Of a stretch of 64,000 bases of DNA, positions 44,884-56,700 are shown one piece after another (within the stretch, counting starts at the first letter, position 1; each line of letters starts with the position of its first letter). The position numbers and the translations under genes are program-made. The DNA lies in assembly GCA_030848705.1 (NCBI GenBank), contig CM061235.1, positions 138,825,228 through 138,889,227 of the forward strand, written 5' to 3'. Below the pieces are notes generated by a model, which was given only the letters and a program-made list of their open reading frames with translations, was not told where the DNA came from and made no database searches. Origin of the DNA: Heracleum sosnowskyi. Lineage: Eukaryota; Streptophyta; Magnoliopsida; Apiales; Apiaceae.

Positions 44884-45985
44884 TATATATTAAAGGTCAT
44901 CTATGGGCAATTTGAGCCAATAAAATGGTTGTGAAATGACAATGTTGCCCTTATTTATTGAAAAATTACAAACTTGTCATCCCTCTATCATTTATGTAAA
45001 AAAAAAAAAAATTGTTGCTCTTAGTAATCGAACCTCAAACTCATGTTATAACCATTGTGCTACATTTACTTTTTGGTTTAACTTACACATCTTATTAGAT
45101 AAGCCACATCACCTCTTTTTGTCCTTTTTTTTGTTTAAGTAAAATGTTTGGTTATATTATTTATATATAACTTGATTTTTTTAGTTTCAAAATCTTAATG
45201 TATAATTATATTTTATCTACTTTGTATATATTAAAAGCCAACCAAGGACAAAAAAAGTAAGAAAATGGCTATAAATTTATTATTTTACTCTTATATTTTT
45301 AAAAATTACAGAAATGCCAACCATTTATTATTTAAGTTAAAGTAGATTAGATTTGTGTGAACATTATTAATCGTATTTCAAACCTTCTCATATAATTTCA
45401 TCTAATGTCCAAGTGTGTAACATTGAGTTTGAGTTTATTATTAAAATAATATTAGATAAACTACACTCTCATCATATATTTTTTTTATTTTAATTTTTGA
45501 GCAAATAACATATTGTTTTATATTATTTATAAAAACATATTTATTCAATTTTTTTAATTTTACATTTTCAGTAAGTTAAATGTTAGTTCATATTATTTAT
45601 ATAGCTCCATTTTTCAAATTTTCGTTATTCTACATATAATTATGTATTCAGTTATATTTATAAATTCTTATTTCACTTGTATTTTTGAATTATATATTAT
45701 TTATACTGTAAATTTTTATATGATTTATAATTTATATAGGTTATTTAGGTATTGATACACATATATAATATAATTTAGAATATATTTAAAATTAGTATCG
45801 TAAAAAGTGTGAATCAGAGTTAGGGGTGTTTATGGGTTGTATTTGTCGAGTTGAAAGCATTTTTGCAATCCGACCCAATTAAATTGTTTTGAAAAAATTT
45901 CATCCCACCACACAAAATATTAATTCGTGACCCAACTCTTAATCATACATCGATTTGGGTCAGGTTGGGTCGGTTTAATTGGCTT

Positions 45986-46034
<49 letters not shown>

Positions 46035-47500
46035 GTGTGTATAAATATTATTGAACAAAATTTGTAACTTAAATCGGGCTGGGTAGGGTCGGCCGAAAAA
46101 ATATAAAACTCATACCAACCTATACTCATACCAAACCTATTTAAATTGGTTGGGTAGGCTTGGCTTGGTCGGCTGAAAAGAGAGCGAGGGTTGGTTTAGT
46201 TTGATCAGGTTGGTAAATCATAAACAATCATAATTGGAGTAATCCGTGGATGTATTACTTATGGATTAAATCGAATAATTAGAGATTATTAGAATGATTA
46301 GTGGAGATAAATTTAATATTATATATATATATATATTGTGTAATAATTTTAATTAGATGTATATTATCACATAATTTAAATTTATTTAAAAATATATCAT
46401 GCTTGAAATAAATAAAATTTATAGATTTAAATTTTGGATTAATGATCAAATTGTGAGATAAAATTAAGAGAATTCGTGATTTTGACCGTCTAAAATAAGA
46501 ATTACGTATACAAAAAGATGTTGTTATTATTTTTTATTCAAATTTCAACCTTTTAATTTTGGAACTTTTACCTATAAATTTTCTAAAATTTACAAATCAG
46601 GCAAATATTGGAAGGATTAGACTAAATTTTATGACCTCTTCACCAACTTTTATCAAAACTAATTTTAACATAATCAAAGCGATTAGTTACCGTCTAACGA
46701 TTATCGGGATTATTAAAAAAATTATTTCAATATATATACATATTGGTGTGAGAAATTATTTGAGTGTATAAACAGGGGCTTTTATGCTAGTTCTAGTTTA
46801 AATTACATGCGATGCACCAATTTCTTTATCAGTCCATTGTTTTATTTTTTTTGTACTTCTTATTTCATTTATATTAATCAATTTATATTTTATCATTTGA
46901 ACAATTCTTTATTTTTAATTTGATTTGTTGAAATATTTTAATATATATAAATATTAAATGGCCGGTGGGTTATTATTTGCGATGAATGCAACTAAATGAG
47001 TTTGATCCTCGATAATATTTTAATATCAACTTTTTGTAAATTCAAACATTTAACTCATCAGAGTATCAAGTAAGTGTATTATTGACATTTAAATTCTTTA
47101 AATTTATAATCTGTCAAAAAAAATCTTTAAATCCCTAACAATTTTCACTACTTTTTAAAAGAAACAAGAATTTTATCATTCTTGGCGCCGGCTTGCGTTT
47201 CAAAAATGAAAAAGACGTTATCCCTGAAATTTACTAAAAAATTAAATATAACTTATAAATTTATAAAATTACTCAAAAAAAAAAAAAGAACGCTAATTTA
47301 GAATTCATAACATTAAAAGGGCTTAAATGGAAAATACATATAAATGAAAGGGGTATATATGTGAAAAATAGGGTGGAAGATGATTCTCTACGATCTTCAG
47401 GGCACTCAAATGAACACAAATTAAATAATAAACCAATTACACAATTTCTTGGTGATACTCTCTATGCATTAGACGGCAACTTCAAATCCCCCCATTCTTT
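44884..47500. other. AT-rich intergenic DNA upstream of the kinase gene
   Basis: No gene is supported. It includes a fragment starting TAGGGGTGTTTATGGG at 45,822 with GGGTCGGTTT-rich sequence to about 46,220, which resembles hAT-type MITE ends without a matching right end, and an AT microsatellite at 45,990-46,028. Confidence 0.55.
45990..46028. repeat. (AT)n microsatellite
   Basis: About 19 AT units followed by GCGCGTGTGTGT. Confidence 0.95.
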
Positions 47501-47513
47501 GATCCTTTTTCAC

Positions 47514-47525
47514 ATGGATTTCTAA
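47514..47525 (+). other. Minimal upstream ORF before the kinase gene (M-D-F-stop)
   Basis: ATGGATTTCTAA ends exactly at a good splice donor, GTAAGT at 47,526. If the leader is spliced as proposed, the uORF sits at the end of the first leader exon. Confidence 0.25.
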
Positions 47526-47716
47526 GTAAGTTTTTCAATTTTTCTACTTTTTTTCTTGTCCTTTTACATTTTTTATTACTGTTTTGCCCATTTTAGTGAC
47601 ATGTATGCTTGTATTTGATGTGTTTTGTTGTTCTTGGCATTGGTTCTTGGTTGAATTGAATTGGGTTTTTGTTGATTTTGAAACCCTTGATTGTTGACAA
47701 TTTTGTGTTTTTTTAG
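47526..47716 (+). other. Proposed intron in the kinase 5' leader
   Basis: The donor GTAAGTTTTT and the acceptor TTTTTTAG, 40 bases before the start codon, bound a T-rich 191-bp stretch with no coding frame. Leader introns are common in plant regulatory genes. This is prediction only. Confidence 0.4.
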
Positions 47717-47755
47717 GGTTTTTGGTGTTTTTATTTGTTAAGAGTTGAGTTAAGA

Positions 47756-50700
47756 ATGGAGGCGGATGAGTCGAAGAGTTCAGTTGATGTGATCTTGGAT
47801 TTCTTGAAAAGGAATAAGTTTTCGAGGGCAGAAGCTGCATTGCGTAGCGAGTTAGGGAATCGGTCTGATTTGAATGGTTTTTTGGAGAATTTGAAACTTG
47901 ATGGAGAAGAATTGGAGGAAGAAGAAAAGGGGAAGGAGTTGGAGGATGGGTTGAGAAAGATTACGACTTTACGGGGAAGTGAGGATGTTTCGTCTAGTGA
48001 AATTGTTGTTAAAGAAATTGAGTGCGGTCCGAGAAATGGTTCTCATGTTAGTAATTTCGAATTGAGTACAAGAGAACAAGTTGGAAATGTTACTGGGGTA
48101 TCACCTGGGTATGTAGTTGAGGATTTTGGGTTATTGGAAAGCGTTGAGGATGCGCCTGATTTTTTTACTAAATACTCTATAAGTAATGGTAGTTTTGTAG
48201 CTGATCCTTCTCAGAATGTTGCTGGGGTTAGCACAAATTCTAAAAGAAATGCAGTGAAGGGGGAAGGTATTAAGTTGTCAATTGATATGAATGCAAGGGA
48301 GGGAAATGGAATACAATTTTCTATTGGTGAGAAGGAAACGGGATGGCTTGGCAGTACTAGTAATGTCATTCCCGAGCCTAAGGAAAATAAGATTAGTGCT
48401 ACTCAGTATATTAAAAATGATGGTTTTATTGATAATCTGTGGTCTACTAATGGTCCCACATCTCAATCAGTGCCAGAAGCTTGGAAAGACTGTTCAGTAA
48501 AAACCGTGTTTCCATTTCCAGACATTTCGGCCAGTTATGATAACGGGATGGTAGGTGTTGTTGACAAAAGGGAAGGAAAAAGAAAATCTAATGACATAAA
48601 CGATATACGAGCTGCAATAAAAGAACAAGTGGATGAGGTCGGGAGAGCTCTTTTTTTTGGCAAAAGTCAGGAACCCAAAACTTTTAGTAGCATGGGGAGT
48701 ATGCCACTATTGCCATCAGAAAATCACAAGGAAGAGTTCCCTCGGCTGGCACCTGTCAAATTGAAATCAGAGGATAAGCTATCAAGTATAACTTGGGAGG
48801 AAAAGTTTGAGCGCGATGTACCTGGTTCGAAGATTATCAATGCTGATACCTACCACATTGGGTCGTTTTTAGATGTTCCAATTGGACAAGAGATCAACTC
48901 TGCAGGTTCGCTAATATATATATCGTAATTTATTTTCTGAAAGTGAATTTCGAGCTTATTTAAGTTGGTTGCACACTTGCACTAATATTCTTGTTCTTCA
49001 TTTTAGATGTCAAGCATAATCTTCCGATTACTACTGTTATTGCAGTTTCTTGATATCTTTTTTTAAAATTGGTGTCATAAGTTCCTTATAATTAATATTT
49101 TCATGATTGTGGTTCGCCTCCATTCATCTCTGATTTTTTTTTGTAAATATCTTGGAAATATCTATGCACTAGGCACATATCAGTTGAGATTCTTTGGGAT
49201 AGATTTCTCTTGATTGGGCATGCTTAAATATCCATATACATCCCTCGCGTGCTCTTTCAGTATTCTCTTTCATTTAGGGCCTTTTGGTTTAAAATAAGTT
49301 GGATATTACTCTTAAATACACACTTATATACAGAAGATGTGAACTATGTGCCCAGGGTCAAATTTCAATGAGGCATAATTGGGTCAAAGTTCAGTGAGGC
49401 ATGCCTATTATGCACCTCTTGCCCTAGACCGTATAAACTCCACCTCGATGGGCCTCTCCTTGAGGGCCTAGTGGCACCTTCGACAACACAGGCCATTATG
49501 TGAAATTTCTGATACCTATACCAAATCCAATGATATTAAACTAGGACATATCTATTTATTGGTTACGAGTTTGTTTACACTAAATCTAAGGTGTCCTGGG
49601 CATAATCCTTTTCATTATGCCCTTATTTGTGCAACTTAAGGTTGACTACAATATGTGTTGTGTACCAGTATGATTATATAGTCAGGACTCGGGACGGTGG
49701 ATCATATATGCAAATGCATATCGTTTTCTGTAGATAGGAGATTGATTGACTTCTAAAGAAATAATATAGTAGTTACAGCATTGTATGTTTGTGTTACCTT
49801 GGAACGTGACTTTCTCTTCGTAGCTAGTGGATGCAAATGCTACCGAACATATTTTTTTAAATAGTATGTAATGCCCGTCATCCGTCAACTATTTATCTGT
49901 TGTGCGGTTATGGAAAAATAAACAGTGGATCATTAGTTTATTCACTGAAAGGAGTGAAAGGAGCTTGTGGATTATAGTGCTGTCAATGTTGTCAAACATT
50001 GCAACAAAACATTATAAATTTATAGTGGGTTAAAGAATAGAGACTTATGTGGAAGTGAAATTCGTAGTGCATAGTAATATAGCATCCAATAATTTTTTAG
50101 AAGGACGGATACTACCTTTATTTTAAAGGCAGTGATGAACTTAAATGTACTTTGATTATTATATTCTTTAATATTTCTATAACTTCCTTGTCGTGATTCA
50201 GTGAGCTGCTTTCAGGTTGTAGAATGGAAATAATAGGATGAAAAAATAGGTGATTTGCTTATTATTTATTATTATCCTTTTTTTTTAAAAGTTAAAATAA
50301 AATAACAAGGAAGAAAACCCCTTTAAGTCCAGAAACCTTATCATAGAAGAGCTTTGGAAACCATGGATTAAGCAGAAGAAAAGCAAACGACTATATTCTG
50401 CTTTTTATGCTTTATTATGTCAAGTCCAGCAAATATACACTACCCCCTCCCCCCCTTGACTTTTTGCACACACTTCAAGACAAAAAAGACGTGCTCATAC
50501 CTATGGACAGAGTTAGTAACATTAACAGTATATATTTTGAGTGTTATTTTGCAGCAGGATATGCCTTGCACTAGTTTGAGCACATTCTCTTAATCTTATT
50601 CATCAGTCCCTTAGAAGGTCTTGGTTGATTGTACTTTACTGCTTAGAGTTATCATTATTCGGTCCATCTAGGGTAGCATTCTGTAATGACCCAATGCAGG

Positions 50701-53700
50701 TCACCGGTTTTGCTGACATATGTTAGACGTATCAATTAAGAGTAAGGGTACTTTGGGTAAAACACCCTCAATCAGTTGAGTAAAGGGAAGTGTAGGTGGC
50801 AAGTTGGTTAGAAGGGGGGCTTATTAAATAGGGAGAAGGGATGAAGGGGAGGGCATGTGAACTGTGTGAGCTTTTTATTCTTTTCTGTTTTGGGAGAGAC
50901 TAAGCCTCTCTAATGCTTAGAGTGCTGTATTGCAGAATTCCTGCTTAGTTCAATACAAATAACGTGTTTTCCTTTTCATCAAGCTGTTTACTATTTGTCC
51001 ATTAATCGATCATAATTCGTATTCCTGAAAGGTTAATTCATCACACATTCTCGAGACATCTAAAACTAATTGGTCCAATGGGATATGCTGTTTATCTTTT
51101 TAAGTTGTAACCTTTCAAGTTTCAATTAGTCTAATTCTATGTAGTTCCTGTAAATTCTGTTATGTCTATGATTATATATCTAGCAAGGGTTGTTGGAATA
51201 TCATTTTGTGTCTAGGCACCTTGGCATCATGTGGAGGGGTAATGTTTAAAAAATGGAAAAGGTATATTGAAAAATATTCCCGAAAAATCAAAGTGAAGGT
51301 TCCAGTTGAAAGGAGAAACTTAAATACTAAATGATAGCAAGAAAATGTTGTCATGATATATTTGGGAAATTGGTCAAGTGGGAGTAAAGAACATAGCTGT
51401 TGTGATATGTAAACAAGAAAATTGTAATAATATTGAGATAGAATTAGGAGAATGAAGTAATGATTTATAACTGCACATGCATCATATGAAACTAGACTTA
51501 AATTAAATTTTTACTTATTATGTACTCCCTCCGTCCCTTTCAATTATTAACAATTTCTACTTTGGGATGTCCCAACCAATTCAAACTTTCTAAAAATAGT
51601 AAATTTTTATAATATAATAATTAATCACACCCACTACTTTCATCCACGTTTTCAAATCTATCAATTAAATATTGATTGAACCCACCACTTTACCCACATC
51701 TTACACTTTTCCACTACTTTATACATTTTTCCTAATCTCCATGCCCAACCTATTTGTAAACAAATGGTTGGAACGGAGAGAGTAGTATACTGTTGAAGTG
51801 ATTGAAGAATGATTCTTTATGCTTATCCGCCTTAAATTTATACCAACTTCTTTTTTTCATTCTCTTATTTGGCGGTTTAGTTTGAATTTATCCTTCGGGT
51901 AATACAATATATAAAGGATAACAATAATGAATTTCTTTCTTTTTATACATCACCATCTTCACTTCTCAACAGTCTTAGTTTTTGTTTAAGGATTGTAACT
52001 TAAAATCCAAATTGGAGTTTTTTTACAGGTTGGTCATTTTTAGTTTATTAATTTGCTGTGAATATGTCAACACCCAAGTTTCATCCAGAAATCTATTCAC
52101 AAAGTTTTTAATTTTTTTTCTGCCCCCATTTGGAAATCTGGAATGAGGATAGGCATAGGGCTAGAGGTTTCAAAGCTTCTTATTTTCTTCACTTTCTTTC
52201 AAAGTAAGTCAAACCGGGATAGGGTGCTTTAATGAACGTTTTGTGTTTAAGCATTAGAGGAGCTCTCTTTGCAAAATTTTCTTCTTGTCTTTACATGTTT
52301 TCTGCTACATGAAATTAATTTGTATTATATAGCTTTCTGGACATTTTGGGTTTATCTAGAATATTTTAAGTGAGCATTATTATGAATATCTATATAGCTT
52401 GACCCTACTTTATAAACTAAATAGGTATACACATTAATTTCTATACACTAAATATATCTACACTAGTTGATGTTTATAAAAATTTCCTTGTATTTTCACT
52501 TCTGTTCCTTATCTTACAAGAAATCTTAATAAGCCATAGCTAGCCATGGAATAAGATAGTGGTTAATTATGTAATTATGTTATGGTTTTCCTAAGAATAG
52601 TCTGCAACTCTGCATCCCCTTTGTGCGGAGCTGTTCAAGTTACACAAAAATGAGTTATATTATGTGCACTCATATATTGCCTTTTGTTGCAACAAGTTTT
52701 GCAGTTTCCTCTTTTGGGTTTGCATTTTTCCTGAAGTTATGTTCCTCATTTTGATATTGAGATGTTTTTATTTTACTTACTATATTTCAGGTGGAAAAAG
52801 ACCTGGTGGTCGCAACTGGCTATCTGGTAGTCAGGATATTGCTGAGGACACCTCTGATCTTATTTCTGGTTTTGCTACTATAGGTGATGGATTGAGCGAA
52901 TCTATTGACTACCCAAATGAGTACTGGGACTCTGATGAATATGATGACGATGATGATGTTGGGTACATGAGACAGCCTATTGAAGACGAAACCTGGTTTC
53001 TGGCTCATGAAATTGACTACCCAAGTGACAATGAAAAGGGAACAGGACATGGGAGTGTTCCAGACCCGCAAGAAACAGTTCCAAACAAAGATGAGGATGA
53101 TGATCAGTCATTTGCAGAGGAAGATTCCTACTTATCTGGTGAGCACTATTTTCAAGCAAAAAATATCAATGCAGTGGCTTCTTCAGATGATCCTATAGGT
53201 CTATCAGCGACTGAGATGTATGAGAGAAATGATGAAAACAATTTAATAGCTCAATATGATGGACAGCTGATGGATGAAGAGGAACTGAATCTGATGAGTG
53301 CAGAACCAGTCTGGCAGGGCTTTGTCACACAAAGTAATGATCTTATAATTCTAGGCGAGGGTAAAGTTCTGGAAGAATGTGGACGGCCTAGGATCCATGG
53401 CATATGTATGGATGATGATAAACATGGTTCAGTTAGATCAATTGGTGTTGGAATCAATAGTGATGCTGCTGATTTTGGTAGTGAGGTACGGGGAAGTTTG
53501 GTTGGAGGGAGTAGTGAGGAGGACGTAAAGTACCTAAAGGATCAAGATGGTGGTGTACATGGATCCAGAATATCGCAACATGATTTGGACAAGACATACC
53601 ATGGCAAATCAAAGGATAAGAATGGAGTGACTAAACACGACCTAGATAAGAGTGTTATAGGAAATAGTAAAGGTGCAGGTTCACAAGAAAAAGATCCTAT

Positions 53701-56700
53701 AGAAGGAGGTTTTTCATTTCCTTCTACAGATGGCCAGACGGTGCATGCAGTTTGCAGTAAATCTTTGTGGTCAAACAAAGAGAACAATATTGCAAGGGAA
53801 ACTGAGGATGATTTAAGTACTTCAACTGGGGATGATAACTTGCTCGCTTCATGGAGACGGAAAAGTAGTGATTCCTTACCACTCAGGAGCTCAAAGGATG
53901 AAGACGACGCCAATGTGGTGGAATCTGTAAATTCATCCCCTTCCTCATTGTCAAATTATGGCTATGCTGATAGAAATCTTTTTAAGAAAGCTGAGGATGA
54001 AAAACTTGTCGGTTCAAGAGAGGATCCAGGGGTGTCACTGGAGGACGAAGAGGCAGCTGCTGTGCAAGAGCAAGTAAAGCAGATAAAAGCTCAAGAGGAG
54101 GAATTTGAGACCTTCAACCTTAAGATTGTGCATAGGAAAAACAGGCAAGTCTACAAGCGCTGAATGTAATTAACTCTTCATATATATATATGGCTACTCA
54201 AAGTTGTCCCCCTGCAGTTATTGCCACTGGTTTGGGGCCTACACGTAGTACATATTGAAGATTAATATGTTATGTACATTTAATTTGCTAAATTTGCTTT
54301 TTAAGTAGTATATTCGTAGGAGTCATCAAGATTATCTGTTCATCAAATATTGCACCTCACAGTGAAAAGGATCAAAGTATTTTGCTACATGTATTAACTA
54401 ATTTCGTTTAGATGGCTCAACTCTGCTGCACTACCCATGGCCATGTCTCGGCTCTCTGCTAGTGATTCCGTGAATAGTAAAGCAATTACTCTTATCACAA
54501 TCTAGTTGACCATTCACATTATTGGATTATAAAGTTAAGGCATCGAACCATTTGAGTTTCTGACCAGGTTTTAAGCTGATTAATTTCTTTTGTAATTTCC
54601 AGCTATTATCTAAATTTTTTTCACAATTTTATATTCCGTTTAATCTCTACAAACTTGTAGTAAATTCTGTATAGTTGAATATCATATTAATGAACCTGAT
54701 GTGTAAAATGACCAACCTCATCTGGGCACTTGCCATAGCAGAAAGGGAGGAAGAGCTGGGAGGATTGTATATGATGTTGTCGCTGTCATTATTGAAATGC
54801 AAGGTTATCTCTTTCAGTAGACTAGGAGGGCTGATTATTGATTCGGCTATTTGAAGTACCACTCTTGTTTAAAGTGTCAAGCAATATAGTTAAAAGTTAT
54901 AATATCAAATGCCTTTTGCTTATCTGCATACTTGTTTGCTCATTATATTTCATTCAGTTTTTTTTCTTAGTTTAAGTTTTCCGACTGTGCCACCAACAAC
55001 TTAAATTGTAGTTGCTTACTAGACTCGAACTTCTGTTTGCTTCTCAGAACTGGCTTTGAGGAGGATAAAAATTTTCATGTTGTCCTAAATTCGGTCATAG
55101 CTGGACGTTATCACGTCACCGAGTATCTCGGATCTGCTGCATTCAGCAAAGCTATACAAGCACATGACCTTCATAGTGGCATTGATGTCTGTGTAAAGAT
55201 TATAAAGAACAACAAAGATTTTTTTGACCAGAGCCTTGATGAAATAAAGCTGCTCAAGTTTGTGAACAAGCATGATCCAGCCGACAAATATCATATTCTG
55301 CGGTTGTATGATTACTTCTACTATCGTGTAAGTTAGGTTCATATTTAAATTTAGTACAGCATAACAATCTTACCTTTGTATTTGTTTTTCCACAACCAAA
55401 AGATAATATTTCAAAGAAAACATGTAAGGAGACTGCTTATTGACTGTACCTTACACTTCTGAAGCATACGTTCCGTTTTATTAAATAATCAGAGATGGTC
55501 CGTGTTCTTCCCCTCTTGAAATTGTAGCATGACAGGACTCCAAGCTTCATAGAACATTGGACAAACTTCACATAATCAAATATCCCAGGAGAGTTATGCA
55601 CCATGCTAATCCTATATAAGCTTTCTTTGCCTCTTTGGTGTCCTATGGAGTTATTAAGTACGACTAGATTTCCTTTCCATCATAATTATACCCATTATGC
55701 TTATAATAGTTTTGTATAGATTATCACTGTACAAGCTAGAACTTTATTGTTTCTTTTAGACCAAGACAGCAAGTACAATGCAGAGCTATACTTGGTGCTG
55801 TAGCTAAAATATTGAACTAAATATACAATATGATTAAACCAGTGCATAGCTATAGTTGAACCAATTATCTATATATGCATTCAAATATAGCAGTGTATTG
55901 GATTGTCATTCTGTAATTTAGTTTATATATTAACTATAGCACAGATTAGAGCCATATTTATTCTTGCCACATCACCGGTCCAAATAATATTAGTTAATTT
56001 AAAGCTAGTTGGTTCTATTTTAGAAATAAGCATCTGAGTGGAAGCTTTATTTTAGCACCATAAGTCACTTTTCAGTGTCAAAGTATAGCAATGGCTCTAG
56101 CTTTAGAATTAGCACTAGACTTGCTCTCAAGTCTCAAAAGTACAGATTGGTGCTATAATACACATTTTCCTGGATGCTTTTTGTGGTGCTTGTATCCACT
56201 GCCCTTATTAAGACTGTACGCTTTATCACTCTTATCACTCGGTAATTATTTCATGTTATCTTTACATTTCCAGGAACATTTGCTAATTGTGTGTGAACTT
56301 CTCAAGGCAAACTTATACGAGTTTCATAAATTTAATCGAGAGTCTGGAGGAGAGGTTTATTTTACAATGCCAAGACTGCAGGTTTGTACCCTATTTATTA
56401 TTGTATTTTCTGATCCCGTATGTATTCACTAATTTTATTAGTATTTACTTGTTCTCATTTTCTTATCATTTGTCTTTGTAGTCTATAACCATCCAGTGCT
56501 TGGAGGCCCTTCAGTACTTGCATGGTCTTGGTCTTATTCATTGTGATCTGAAGCCGGAGAACATTTTGGTGAAAAGCTACAGTAGGTGTGAGGTGAAGGT
56601 CATTGATCTTGGCAGTAGCTGTTTTGAAACAGATCATCTTTGCTCCTATGTTCAATCTAGATCCTACAGAGCACCTGAGGTTATTTTGGGACTTCCATAT

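Larger units (their letters stand above)
48906..52790 (+). other. Kinase intron 1 (3,885 bp) with two transposon insertions
   Basis: Donor GTTCGC, acceptor TATATTTCAG. It holds a solo LTR at 50,682-51,045 and a Stowaway MITE at 51,525-51,782. The rest has no supported gene; the 126 bases before exon 2 are open in the exon's frame but are intronic. Confidence 0.9.

Noticed and set aside
45822..46220. A hAT MITE with TAGGGGTGTTTATGGG start
   Set aside because: No matching inverted right end or 8-bp duplication could be found, so it is mentioned only as a fragment in the intergenic entry.
52664..52790. N-terminal extension of the exon 2 frame of the kinase gene
   Set aside because: It lies before a clear acceptor (TATATTTCAG), is hydrophobic and T-rich, and the exon 1 to exon 2 join keeps the conserved sequence in frame.
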